NCBI RefSeq assembly: GCF_027587195.1
Contig: NZ_JAPDDP010000015.1
Location: 56,816 to 120,815, forward strand
Length of the DNA stretch: 64,000 nucleotides
From: Solirubrobacter phytolaccae
GTDB lineage: Bacteria > Actinomycetota > Thermoleophilia > Solirubrobacterales > Solirubrobacteraceae
Direction: 5' to 3'
Positions 18,190-25,885 of the stretch are shown in pieces. Made by a program: the position numbers and the translations under genes. Position 1 is the first letter of the stretch, and each line of letters starts with the position of its first letter. The notes under the pieces were generated by a model. The model was not told the DNA's origin and did not search any database. It worked only from the letters and a program-made list of their open reading frames with translations.

Positions 18190-18585
18190 TCAAGGTAGCC
18201 GGTCTTTGACGCGAATCACGAGGCGCAGACCGCTCCACGTCTCGTCAATGGCGGCGACCTTGTTGTCCACCAGCCGGTTTCTCAGCGCGATCTCACGAAC
18301 GACGTCCTCGGTGATGTCGGTCGGCTGCTTGGACGCCTTCTTCGGCCAGGCGATCCACAATCCGGCGTTCTGCTCCATGTGGCTGCGCAGCTTCGGCAGT
18401 CGCTGCTCGAACGCCCTGCGCTCGGTGTGGAAGCTGAGGATCACGTCCGCAAGCCCGCTCGCGCGTTGGACGACCGGCACGTCGTGGAGCTCGAACCCCT
18501 CGGGCGCGTTGAGCAGCAGCACGCGATGCCCGGGCTTGATCCCGAGCTTCTTCTCCAGCGGTGTGCCGCTGTAGCCCGCGCTCAT
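18190..18585 (-). CDS. DUF3052-family protein
   Basis: 131 residues with SGTPLEKKLGIKPGHRVLLLNAP at the start and GLWIAWPKKASKQPTDITE in the middle, matching the small actinobacterial DUF3052 family of unknown biochemical role. The stop of the upstream hydrolase overlaps its ATG as ATGA, and the M48 gene begins 5 bases after its stop, so the three form an operon. No catalytic motif is visible. Confidence 0.75.
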   Translation of the reverse strand: MSAGYSGTPLEKKLGIKPGHRVLLLNAPEGFELHDVPVVQRASGLADVILSFHTERRAFEQRLPKLRSHMEQNAGLWIAWPKKASKQPTDITEDVVREIALRNRLVDNKVAAIDETWSGLRLVIRVKDRLP

Positions 18586-19367
18586 GACGCCAGTTCGGCG
18601 ATCACCTTCGAGACCTGGGCGCCCTGCCAGGCGAGGGGTGAGGCGCCTTCGTCCTCGGAGATCAGGCGCGCGTTCGGGATCGCCTCGGCGTAGCGCTGGC
18701 CGGTCTCGTACGGGTGCTCGGGGTCGACCTCGTCGCGGCTGGCGACGACGACCGTGGGCGCTTGGATCTGCGCCAGGTCGCTCCAGGCCTCGAAGGGCTT
18801 CGAGCGCGGGACGGCGCTGAGCGCGTCGGCGAGTGCTTCCGGGTGCGCGTGGGCGGAGAGGCGCTGGTGCAGGACGCGCAGGATCGTCTCGTGCCACTTC
18901 TCGGGCACGTTCGGGGTGCCGTAGGCCTCGACGAAGCCGTCGACGCCGCCGGTGCGCAAGCCGTTGGCGAGGCGGTCCCAGCGCTCCAGGCCGGGGTCGC
19001 GCTCGGGCGAGTAGGCCGGGGTGAGGATCGCGAGGCCGGCGACGCGGTCCGGGTGCAGGAGGGCGAAGCGGGTGATCGTGTGGGCGCCCATCGAGGCGCC
19101 GGCGAGCGTGGCCTTGTCGATCCCGCGGTCGTCGAGGACGGCGAGCAGGTCCTGCGCCAGGCGGTCGTAGGAGTAGTCGTCGCCGCCGTCGGACTGGCCG
19201 TGGGCGCGGGCGTCGTACATGACGACGCGGTGGCCGGCGCGCTCGAGCGCCTTGGAGCCCATGACGACGTAGCGACGCGTCGCCGTCAGCCCGTGCAAGA
19301 GGACTACGGGCGAGCCCTCGCCCGCGTCTTCGCCGTCCAGCGTCACCCCGTCCGCGTCGATCTGCAT
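18582..19367 (-). CDS. Alpha/beta-hydrolase fold protein, catalytic His not evident
   Basis: 261 residues with the oxyanion block VVLLHGLTATRR near residue 22 and the nucleophile elbow AGASMGAH near residue 95. The acid is likely in ASRDEVDPEHP near 215. Where most relatives have GHSP, this protein reads GASPLAW, so the catalytic His is missing or has moved. It may be a pseudo-enzyme or use another base. The substrate is unknown. It is divergent from the thioredoxin gene with only 18 bases between start codons. Confidence 0.8.
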   Translation of the reverse strand: MQIDADGVTLDGEDAGEGSPVVLLHGLTATRRYVVMGSKALERAGHRVVMYDARAHGQSDGGDDYSYDRLAQDLLAVLDDRGIDKATLAGASMGAHTITRFALLHPDRVAGLAILTPAYSPERDPGLERWDRLANGLRTGGVDGFVEAYGTPNVPEKWHETILRVLHQRLSAHAHPEALADALSAVPRSKPFEAWSDLAQIQAPTVVVASRDEVDPEHPYETGQRYAEAIPNARLISEDEGASPLAWQGAQVSKVIAELAS

Positions 19368-19385
19368 GAGTTCTATCCTCGCAGC

Positions 19386-20108
19386 GTGCCCATCGACGCC
19401 ACTGATACGACGTTCGAGCAGGAAGTCATCAAGCGCTCGTACGAGAAGCCCGTCGTTGTCGACTTCTGGGCGGAGTGGTGCGGTCCGTGCCGCTCGCTCG
19501 GCCCGGTGATCGAGAAGGCCGTCGAAGATCGTGACGGCGCCGTCGAGCTGGTCAAGGTCGACACGGACGCGAACCCGCGCGTGTCGCAGGCGTTCGGCAT
19601 CCAGTCGATCCCCGCCGTGAAGGCGTTCAAGGACGGCAAGGTCGTCGAGGAGTTCGTCGGCGCGCTGCCGCCCGCGCAGGTCAACCGCTTCCTGGACCTG
19701 CTCGTCCCCTCCGAGGCCGAGGCGCTCGTGGCCGAGGGCAGCGAGGCCAGCCTGCGCCGCGCGCTCGAGCTCGAGCCGAACCGGATCGACGCGAAGGTCG
19801 CGCTCGCCCGCCTCGTCCCGCGCGAAGAGGCGGTCACGCTGCTCGCCAACGCGACCGGCTTCGCCGCCGAGGGCCTGCTCGCCCGCCTGCGCCTCGAAGA
19901 GGACCCGAACCTCGCGGAGGCGTTCTCCCAGATCGACCGTGGCGAGACCGAGCAGGGGCTGGACACGCTGATCGCCGCGATCGCCGCTTCGAGTGGTGAG
20001 CAGCGTGAGGATCTGCGCCGCGCGGTCGTTGGTGTGCTCGACGAGCTCGGCGTGGAGCATCCCGTGGCGCGCGAGGCGCGTCGCAAGCTCGCCAGCGCTT
20101 TGTACTAG
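19386..20108 (+). CDS. Thioredoxin-TPR protein (CnoX/YbbN-like)
   Basis: 240 residues from the GTG at 19386. Residues 1-110 form a thioredoxin domain with the active site FWAEWCGPC and the cis-proline IPAVKAF. Residues 115-240 are helical, with TPR-like repeats as in YbbN/CnoX, a co-chaperone that protects chlorine- or oxidant-damaged proteins and passes them to GroEL/DnaK in E. coli. The WCGPC pair keeps full redox capacity here. The promoter must lie in or next to the divergent hydrolase gene. Confidence 0.88.
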   Translation: MPIDATDTTFEQEVIKRSYEKPVVVDFWAEWCGPCRSLGPVIEKAVEDRDGAVELVKVDTDANPRVSQAFGIQSIPAVKAFKDGKVVEEFVGALPPAQVNRFLDLLVPSEAEALVAEGSEASLRRALELEPNRIDAKVALARLVPREEAVTLLANATGFAAEGLLARLRLEEDPNLAEAFSQIDRGETEQGLDTLIAAIAASSGEQREDLRRAVVGVLDELGVEHPVAREARRKLASALY

Positions 20109-20122
20109 TTCCTCGGGAACAC

Positions 20123-20197
20123 CCAGGGACTTATCGCGTGGGCCGAAACTGCCAGGGACCCATCGCGTGGGCGCGGGTCCTGTCCTCGCGGGACCCG
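20123..20197. repeat. Direct repeat pair and hairpin after the thioredoxin gene
   Basis: CCAGGGAC-(TT or CC)-ATCGCGTGGGC occurs at 20123-20143 and again at 20152-20172, 29 bases apart. It is followed by a 7-bp hairpin, CGGGTCC/GGACCCG, at 20174-20197 with a 10-base loop. The hairpin could end thioredoxin transcription, but there is no T-run. The rest of the 253-base gap up to 20361 shows only short GGAGCGGCGC repeats. Confidence 0.45.
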
Positions 20198-20361
20198 GGT
20201 CGTCGGTGAACGGCCACTCGTGTGCCAGGCGCCGGTCGTGTGGCACCGTTCACCGCCGACCCCCAAACGCCCACGAGGCCACCCGCGCGTGGAGCGGCGC
20301 GGAGCGGCGCCGTGGATTGCGCTCGGTGTGGCGGGCGTGGTTGGCGGGCATTACTCAGGGC

Positions 20362-21363
20362 ATGGAGGCGCTTGTCCAGGCGGTGGTTCCCGGCGGGTCG
20401 GTCGCAGTGCTGCGTGACGAGATCGGGCTGTGGATCGGGTCCCGGCTCGAGGGCGACGAGCGTTTTGGGGCGACCGCGATCGAGGATCGGCGTGCCGGGA
20501 GTACGAGCGGGCCGGGCTGGACGGCCGTCGGCGGCGGGCTGCCGCCGCGCGTCGACCGTGCGGTTGTGCGCGGCCCCGCCGGGCCGGTGGACGCTGAGAT
20601 CGGCCAGGGCGCGTGGATCGCCGTGCTGCCCGCGAACGAGTCCGGCCCGGCCGTGCGCTTCGAGGACGAGGACGGGCTGCTGGTGCGCGATCCGCCGCAG
20701 GGCGCGTCGATCGCCGACGCCACCGACCGCTGCCCGGCCTGCAACGCGCTCGACTGGGAGCTCACGAACGACGCGTGCGTGCGCTGCCGCGCGTGCGGCC
20801 ACACGTTCCGGATGCCGCTGCTGTACGCGGGCGCCCCGAACGGCGACAACGGCGACTGGCAGCACGTGCGCCCCGACGGTCCGCGCTTCACCCGCGCCCG
20901 TGCCGACCGCGCCGCCGACGCGCTCCGCCAGGCGCCCGGCCCGGTCTACGCCGCGCCCGGCGGCCGGCCCGAGATCCGCGGCTTCGGCGGCACCGACGAC
21001 GCGATCAGCCACATCAAGCTCGCCACGGGTGAGATCGAGGTCGACACGCGCTTCGGCCCCGCACCGGGCGCGCCGGAGGACGCGGCGCGCGCCGCGGTCG
21101 CCCAGCTCACCAGCGACGTCGCGTGGCCCGCGCGCTCGGAGCCCGCGATCGCGATCTGGCTCGACGCCCGCCGCCGTGAACGCGAGGAGGCGAGCGCGAA
21201 CGCCGAGGCGAGCGAGGTGCGGATCGCCGTCGACGGCCAGACCCGCACGTTCACGCTGGTCAGCGTCGGCCGCTGCTGGGCTGCCGCGTGCGGCGGCATC
21301 CTCGTGAGCGGGCGCGGCGAGCTGCCCGCCGCGATCCACAGCTACAACGGCAGCACGAGCTGA
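20362..21363 (+). CDS. Hypothetical protein with an internal zinc ribbon
   Basis: 333 residues from the ATG at 20362. The middle has CPACNALDWELTNDACVRCRACG (shortened: CPAC near residue 127 and CRAC about 16 later), a four-cysteine zinc-ribbon layout. The N-terminal half is beta-rich and acidic, and the C-terminal part has IAIWLDARRREREE and a repeat-poor beta region. No signal peptide or helix for the membrane is seen. I recognise no family. It may bind nucleic acid or protein through the ribbon. Its last 19 bases are duplicated at the end of the convergent dinB gene. Confidence 0.6.
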   Translation: MEALVQAVVPGGSVAVLRDEIGLWIGSRLEGDERFGATAIEDRRAGSTSGPGWTAVGGGLPPRVDRAVVRGPAGPVDAEIGQGAWIAVLPANESGPAVRFEDEDGLLVRDPPQGASIADATDRCPACNALDWELTNDACVRCRACGHTFRMPLLYAGAPNGDNGDWQHVRPDGPRFTRARADRAADALRQAPGPVYAAPGGRPEIRGFGGTDDAISHIKLATGEIEVDTRFGPAPGAPEDAARAAVAQLTSDVAWPARSEPAIAIWLDARRREREEASANAEASEVRIAVDGQTRTFTLVSVGRCWAAACGGILVSGRGELPAAIHSYNGSTS

Positions 21364-21419
21364 CCGCGGGCGGACCGGCGCACTTGGACGGCCCTTAGAG
21401 CGGCAGCACGAGCTGACCG
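21348..21419. repeat. 19-bp direct repeat at the ends of two convergent genes
   Basis: CGGCAGCACGAGCTGACCG is found at 21348-21366 and at 21401-21419. The first copy holds the stop of the zinc-ribbon gene; the second encodes, on the minus strand, the QLVLPL tail of DNA polymerase IV. The distance, 53 bases, is not a multiple of three. Confidence 0.85.
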
Positions 21420-22480
21420 ACCGGCGCGACGGGCGCCGGCGGCTTGTCCGGCTCCACGTCGTCGAACGCCGCCAGGCGTACCCCGAGCAGCCGCACCGGC
21501 TGCGACGGCGCGTACGCGCGCAGGAGCGTCACCGCCGTCTCCGTGACGAGCTCGATCGCGTTGGTCGAGCCGTCCAGCGTCTTCGCTCGCGTGACCGTCG
21601 TCCAGTCGGCCAGGCGCACCTTGATCGCGACGGTCCGTCCTTTGCGGCCCTTCTTCTGCAGGTTCTCGCACAGCTCGCGGGCGAGCTTGCGCATGATCTC
21701 CTCCTGCTCGTCGTGCGTCTCGACGTCGGTGTCGAACGTGCGCTCCGTGGACACGGACTTCGCGGCGCCGGACTCCGTCTCCACGGGAGAGTCGTCGTGG
21801 AACGAGGCTCGGGCCTTCAGGTAGCGCGCCCAGCGGTCTCCGAAGCGGGCGGCGAGCTGCGCCTCGTCGGCCTCCTGCAGCTGCGCGACGGTCACGTAGC
21901 CGAGCTCGGCCAGCCGTTCCGCCGTCTTGGGCCCGATGCCCGGCAGCCGGCGCGTCGGCGCGGCGGCGAAGCGAATGCACGCCTCCTCCCGCCCCATCGC
22001 GACGAACCCGGCGGGCTTGCCCAGATCGCTGCAGCACTTGGCGATGAGCCGGTTCGGCCCGACGCCGACCGAGATCTGGATGCCGGTCTCCGTCTTGACC
22101 TGCTCGACCAGCTCCCGCAGCACGCGCAGCGGCTTCTCGACGCCAGTGAGGTCGGCGTAGGCCTCGTCGATCCCCATGCCCTGGACGGACTCCAGGCGCG
22201 CGCGCACGAGCGTCCACACCTCGCGCGACTTCTCGCGGTAGGCCGTGAAGTCCGGCGGGATGACGACGGCCGTCGGGCACAGCCGGCGCGCGTGGGACGC
22301 GGGCATCGCCGAGCCGACGCCGAACTTGCGCGCCTCGTACGACGCGGTCGTGACCACCGAGCGCGGCCCGGAGCCGGCGACGATCAGCGGCTTGCCCTTC
22401 AGGTCAGGCTGCTTGATCAGCTCGACGGTCGCGTAGAACGCATCGCAATCCAGATGGGCGATCACGCGCTTCGGGGCCAT
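21395..22480 (-). CDS. dinB: DNA polymerase IV (Y-family)
   Basis: 361 residues. HLDCDAFYATVE holds the first metal-binding acid, and QGMGIDEAYADL near residue 105 the catalytic Asp-Glu pair. The helix-hairpin-helix block LPGIGPKTAERL lies near 180, and the little-finger domain covers about 235-340. The C-terminus QLVLPL fits the beta-clamp binding motif QxxLxL. It copies past damaged template during the SOS response. A LexA-like box lies 31 bases upstream of the ATG. Confidence 0.95.
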   Translation of the reverse strand: MAPKRVIAHLDCDAFYATVELIKQPDLKGKPLIVAGSGPRSVVTTASYEARKFGVGSAMPASHARRLCPTAVVIPPDFTAYREKSREVWTLVRARLESVQGMGIDEAYADLTGVEKPLRVLRELVEQVKTETGIQISVGVGPNRLIAKCCSDLGKPAGFVAMGREEACIRFAAAPTRRLPGIGPKTAERLAELGYVTVAQLQEADEAQLAARFGDRWARYLKARASFHDDSPVETESGAAKSVSTERTFDTDVETHDEQEEIMRKLARELCENLQKKGRKGRTVAIKVRLADWTTVTRAKTLDGSTNAIELVTETAVTLLRAYAPSQPVRLLGVRLAAFDDVEPDKPPAPVAPVGQLVLPL

Positions 22481-22510
22481 CCCACCACACGGTAGGGATG
22501 ACCCCGGACG

Positions 22511-22524
22511 CGAACGTATGTGCG
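22511..22524 (-). promoter_or_regulatory. LexA-like SOS box before dinB
   Basis: CGAAC-GTAT-GTGCG differs at one base from the actinobacterial/Bacillus consensus CGAAC-N4-GTTCG. It lies between the dinB ATG (22480) and the stop of the RlpA-like gene (22527), where LexA repression of dinB would be expected. A single near-match cannot prove it. Confidence 0.45.
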
Positions 22525-22526
22525 CC

Positions 22527-23141
22527 TTAACGCGTGGCCTGGATCGGCCCGTGGCCGCTGAAGCCGAGCTTGCGCGCCGTGGCGGCCGTCAGGTCGTACT
22601 CGCGGCCGCCGACGTACGGGCCGCGGTCGATCACGCGCACGCGCAGCACGCGGCCGCGGTGGCGCAGGGTCACCTTGCTCCCGCACGGCAGGTGCTTGTT
22701 GGCGACGCCGATCGAGCCGGTCGTGAGCGTGCCGCCACAACCGAGCTTGTTGCCGAACAGGCCGGGGCCGTACCAGGACGCCAGGGCGCGCCGGTACACG
22801 TTCAGACGGCCGACGACGCGCGTGGCGCCGGTGCTCGTCTTCACGCGCGCGCGAGCGCTCGTCGGGCGCTTCAATCGCCCACGCAGGGCGTAACGCCCAG
22901 CAGCATCCGTGCGGTCACGGTCGATCGTCACCCAGCGGTTGCCCCGCTGGATCTGCAGTCGTGCGGTGCCGGGAGCAGCGAGGCGACCCTTGACGGTCGC
23001 GCGGCTTCCGGCGTGGATGTTCAATTGCTTCGCGCTGACGCCCACCTGGGGAGCAGCATCAGCCAAGGCCGGGGTGGTGGCCGAAGCCGTGAGGCACAGC
23101 GCACCGGCGCCGAGCGCGCGGAGCAGCGTGGATCGCGGCAT
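22527..23141 (-). CDS. Secreted RlpA-like double-psi beta-barrel protein
   Basis: 204 residues with a signal peptide (MPRSTLLRALGAGALCL, cleaved near ALADA). Residues 30-105 form an Ig-like beta region, and residues 115-204 the RlpA/DPBB domain (ASWYGPGLFGNKLGCGG, LPCGSKVTLRHRG, VRVIDRGPY, LDLT-like YDLTAATARKLGF). The conserved Asp of the RlpA family is in VIDRGPY. It probably acts on wall glycan or peptidoglycan. The ATG follows AGGAGGATCC, a strong ribosome site. It has its own promoter and a 150-base structured leader. Confidence 0.85.
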   Translation of the reverse strand: MPRSTLLRALGAGALCLTASATTPALADAAPQVGVSAKQLNIHAGSRATVKGRLAAPGTARLQIQRGNRWVTIDRDRTDAAGRYALRGRLKRPTSARARVKTSTGATRVVGRLNVYRRALASWYGPGLFGNKLGCGGTLTTGSIGVANKHLPCGSKVTLRHRGRVLRVRVIDRGPYVGGREYDLTAATARKLGFSGHGPIQATR

Positions 23142-23176
23142 GGATCCTCCTGTATCGCTCGTCCGGCTGGGACTCT

Positions 23177-23282
23177 TTGCCTGCAGGGTGTGTCGGTGAT
23201 CTCCGCGCGTCTCCTCCCGAGACGCTTGCCCTTCTAGAGATCCCCCACCCGCGAGCACCACCGGGCGCTCACGGCTCGGCAA
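23177..23282 (-). ncRNA. Structured leader, possible c-di-AMP (ydaO/yuaA) riboswitch
   Basis: The minus-strand leader starts GTTGCCGAGCCG and ends CCGACACACCCTGCAGGCAA. TTGCC (23282-23278) can pair with GGCAA (23181-23177) as in the P1 stem of ydaO RNAs, whose ends read GCCGA and CCCGACAGCUAAC...GGAGGCAA. Between them lie GGGTGGGGGATC, similar to GGGGUGAAUC, and a 7-bp hairpin GCGTCTC/GAGACGC. The conserved GCU of the 3' block seems to be missing. ydaO switches often control wall-cleaving RlpA/Rpf genes in actinobacteria. Identification is by eye. Confidence 0.5.
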
Positions 23283-23299
23283 CACCGAACGAGCGTTCT

Positions 23300-23327
23300 G
23301 TTATAGCGGCGCTCGGAGCCGCTTCAA
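23300..23327 (-). promoter_or_regulatory. Promoter of the RlpA-like gene
   Basis: TTGAAG (23327-23322) and TATAAC (23305-23300) on the minus strand are 16 bases apart. The predicted start near 23293 gives an approximately 150-base leader that opens just before the TTGCC arm of the structured region. Confidence 0.5.
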
Positions 23328-23353
23328 CCGCGCGCCCCCCATCCGGAGGGGTC

Positions 23354-23884
23354 TCACACTGCGACGGCGTATTCGTCCCGCAGGCGGGCGAGCCCGAGCC
23401 GGATGCGGCTCTTGGCGGTGCCGAGCGGGACGTGCACGCGGTGCGCGATCTGGTCGGCCGTGAGCCCGCCCCAGTAGGCGAGCACGAGCGCCTCGCGCTG
23501 CGCCTCGGGCAGCTTCTCGAGCGCCTCGCGGACCTCGTCGGTCTCCTGGTGGCGGTAGGCGACGATCTCCGGCTGCTCCTCGGCGCGCGGCTCCTCGTTG
23601 CCGCCGACGAGCTTCAGGCGGTCGGCCGCGCGGGTGCGGACCTGGGTCTCGCGCCACAGGTCGAGCGCGCGGGAGCGGCCCATCAGGCGCAGGTAGGCGC
23701 CGAGGTCGCCGCGGGCGGGATCGAACGCCGTCGGGCGCTTCCACAGGCGCAGGAACACGTCCTGGACGACGTCCTGGGCCAGCGCCGCGTCCCCGATCAC
23801 GCCGTACGCGGCGGCGTACACCTTGCGGTGGTGGTCGTCGAACGCCCGACGGAAGGCGCCGGGCTCACGGAGATCGGTAGTCAC
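23354..23884 (-). CDS. ECF-type RNA polymerase sigma factor
   Basis: 176 residues from the GTG at 23884. Region 2 covers about 10-75 (AYGVIGDAALAQDVVQDVFLRLWKR) and region 4 about 115-170 (ALEKLPEAQREALVLAYWGGLTADQIAHRVHVPLGTAKSRI, shortened here to key words). It resembles SigK-like ECF factors. No anti-sigma gene adjoins; a membrane protein with an RskA-like outer domain lies 2.3 kb away. A TATAAC box ends 7 bases before the GTG, so the message may be leaderless. Confidence 0.88.
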   Translation of the reverse strand: MTTDLREPGAFRRAFDDHHRKVYAAAYGVIGDAALAQDVVQDVFLRLWKRPTAFDPARGDLGAYLRLMGRSRALDLWRETQVRTRAADRLKLVGGNEEPRAEEQPEIVAYRHQETDEVREALEKLPEAQREALVLAYWGGLTADQIAHRVHVPLGTAKSRIRLGLARLRDEYAVAV

Positions 23885-23891
23885 AAACAAC

Positions 23892-23897
23892 GTTATA
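23892..23897 (-). promoter_or_regulatory. -10 box placing the ECF sigma mRNA start at its GTG
   Basis: TATAAC on the minus strand lies 7 bases before the GTG at 23884, and no ribosome site precedes that codon. This spacing fits a leaderless transcript, common in actinobacteria. A clear -35 is not visible; GTTTCA is the best at 17 bases. Confidence 0.45.
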
Positions 23898-23945
23898 CAC
23901 GCTGTTGAAGGTTCTGAAACACCGCCTCTGGGAGACTTTCTGACC

Positions 23946-25358
23946 ATGGCACGGCTGACGGGTCTGGATGCGTCGTTTCTCGCGTTCGAGAAGGACGGCG
24001 CGCACATGCACGTCGGGTCGGTGCTCGTGTTCGAGGGACCGGCGCCGGACTACGTCGCGTTCGCCGCGCGGATCGAGAACGGGCTGCACTCCGTGCCGCG
24101 CTACCGGCAGAAGCTCGCGTTCCCGCCGCTCGGGGTCGCGCGGCCAATCTGGGTTGACGATCCGCACTTCAACGTCGGCTACCACGTGCGCCACACCGCG
24201 CTGCCCGCGCCCGCCGGCGACGCGGAGCTGCGGGCGCTGGCCGGGCGGGTGTTCGCGCAGCAGCTGGACCGCGACAAGCCGCTGTGGGAGATCTGGCTCG
24301 TCGACACGATGGGTGACGGCCGCTTCGCGCTGATCTGCAAGACCCACCACGCGCTCGTCGACGGGATCAGCGGCGTGGACATCATGAGCGTGCTCTTCGA
24401 CCTGTCGGCCGACGCGGAGGAGCCGGAGCCCGGGCCGCCGTGGTCGCCGCGACCGGCGCCGAGCGGCGCGGAGCTGCTGGCCGAGGGCCTGATCGAGCGC
24501 GTGACCGGGCCGGTGCGCTTTGCGCGCGGGCTGGTGGCCGCGCCGGATCGGGCGGGCGCGGACGCCGGCCGTGCGGTCGCCGGGTTGGCGGCGATGGCCG
24601 CGGCCGGCGTGGCGGGTGCGCCGCCGTCGCCGCTGAACGTGCGGATCGGGCCGCACCGTCGCTTCGCGTGGGTCTCGGCCGACCTCGACCAGTTCAAGGC
24701 GATCAAGAACGCACTCGGCGGCACGATCAACGACGTCGTGCTGACCGTGGTCACGGGCGCGCTGCGGGCGCACCTGATCCGCCGTGGCCGCGATCCCGAG
24801 GGCACGGAGCTGAAGGCGATGGTGCCGATCTCCGTGCGCGCGGACGCCGAACGCGGCGCGCTGGGCAACCGCGTCGCCGCGATGTACGCGCCGCTGCCGG
24901 TCGGCCTGCCCGGCGCGCTCGAGCGCTTCCGCACCGTGCACGAGGCGATGGCGGGCTTGAAGGAGTCCGGCCAGGCCGTCGGCGCGCAGGCGATCACCCG
25001 CCTGGCGGACGTCGCGGCGCCGACGGTGTTGGATCAGGCCGCCCGGCTGCAGTCCCGTCAGCGGTTCTTCAACCTGACCGTGACGAACGTCCCCGGCCCG
25101 CAGCTGCCGCTGTTCATGATGGGCCGCAAGCTGGAGGCGTTCTACCCGAAGGTGCCGCTCGTCCTGAACACCGCGCTCGGGATCGCCATCATGTCCTACG
25201 ACGGGCACCTGTTCTTCGGGCTGCTCGGCGACTACGACGCCATGGAAGACCTCGACGAGCTGGCCACCGACCTCGAAGCCGCGATCCGCGAGCTGGCGTC
25301 CTGCGCCGGCGTCAAGACGTCCCGCAAGCCCCGCCGTCGCGTGCCGGTCCGCACGTGA
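23946..25358 (+). CDS. Wax ester synthase/diacylglycerol acyltransferase (WS/DGAT)
   Basis: 470 residues from the ATG at 23946. The catalytic HHALVDGISG (HHxxxDG) lies near residue 137, and the second conserved block PISVRAD...GNRVAAMYAPLP near 295-325. The C-terminal NVPGPQLPLFMMGRKL is typical. The family esterifies acyl-CoA with diacylglycerol or fatty alcohols to store triacylglycerol or wax. It diverges from the ECF sigma gene with 61 bases between, so the sigma factor may control it (inference). Confidence 0.92.
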   Translation: MARLTGLDASFLAFEKDGAHMHVGSVLVFEGPAPDYVAFAARIENGLHSVPRYRQKLAFPPLGVARPIWVDDPHFNVGYHVRHTALPAPAGDAELRALAGRVFAQQLDRDKPLWEIWLVDTMGDGRFALICKTHHALVDGISGVDIMSVLFDLSADAEEPEPGPPWSPRPAPSGAELLAEGLIERVTGPVRFARGLVAAPDRAGADAGRAVAGLAAMAAAGVAGAPPSPLNVRIGPHRRFAWVSADLDQFKAIKNALGGTINDVVLTVVTGALRAHLIRRGRDPEGTELKAMVPISVRADAERGALGNRVAAMYAPLPVGLPGALERFRTVHEAMAGLKESGQAVGAQAITRLADVAAPTVLDQAARLQSRQRFFNLTVTNVPGPQLPLFMMGRKLEAFYPKVPLVLNTALGIAIMSYDGHLFFGLLGDYDAMEDLDELATDLEAAIRELASCAGVKTSRKPRRRVPVRT

Positions 25359-25885
25359 AGGCGCTCTACGCGCTCGCGGTCGCGGGACTCGCCGCGGGCC
25401 TGTGCCTCGTCCTGATCATCGTCCTCGCCTCGCGCGATTCCTCCCAGGTCGACCCGGGCGCCGCGGCCGGCCCGGGCACGCTGGAGTCCGACCGCGGCGC
25501 GCAGGTGGTGACCACCGGGCCGGACACACCCGCCTCGGCACCGGACGCACCCCCGACCTCCGGCCCGCACCGCGAGGAACCGGTCGACGCGGACCGCAAC
25601 GCGCTGACCGACGACCAGATCCTCACCGCCCTCGCGCAGGGCAACGTCGTCATCGCCTACGAGGGCGACCCACCCACGGCCGTGCAGGAAGCGGTGAGCG
25701 GGCCGTACGACCCGGAGCTCGCCGCGGCGGGCCAGGCCGTGATCCTGGCCAAGCGCCCGGGCGTCGGCGCGCCGCAGGCCCTGTCGTGGCGGCATCGCTT
25801 GGTGGCGACCGGTCCGGAAGACCCGAAGCTGCGCGACTTCGCCGAGGCGTGGCTGGGCCAGGGCGCGCCGACCGGCTCCGGCTAG
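25355..25885 (+). CDS. Membrane-anchored DUF3105-like protein
   Basis: 176 residues from a GTG overlapping the WS/DGAT stop as GTGA, so the two are coupled. One N-terminal helix (LYALAVAGLAAGLCLVLIIVLA) anchors an acidic, Pro-rich linker and a domain at about 85-176 with NVVIAYEGDPPTAV and LSWRHRLVATGPEDPKLRDFAEAWL. The last block resembles DUF3105, whose function is unknown. The usual HhLeHG motif of DUF3105 is not present, so the match is weak. Confidence 0.55.
   Translation: MKALYALAVAGLAAGLCLVLIIVLASRDSSQVDPGAAAGPGTLESDRGAQVVTTGPDTPASAPDAPPTSGPHREEPVDADRNALTDDQILTALAQGNVVIAYEGDPPTAVQEAVSGPYDPELAAAGQAVILAKRPGVGAPQALSWRHRLVATGPEDPKLRDFAEAWLGQGAPTGSG

Noticed and set aside
20109..20361. CRISPR-like array after the thioredoxin gene
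   Set aside because: Only two copies of a 21-base repeat with an 8-base gap; no further units and no cas genes.
23177..23282. c-di-GMP-I riboswitch for the RlpA-like leader
   Set aside because: The GCAAAGCC and GGCAAACC blocks of that class do not fit in order; the ydaO-like reading explains more of the sequence.
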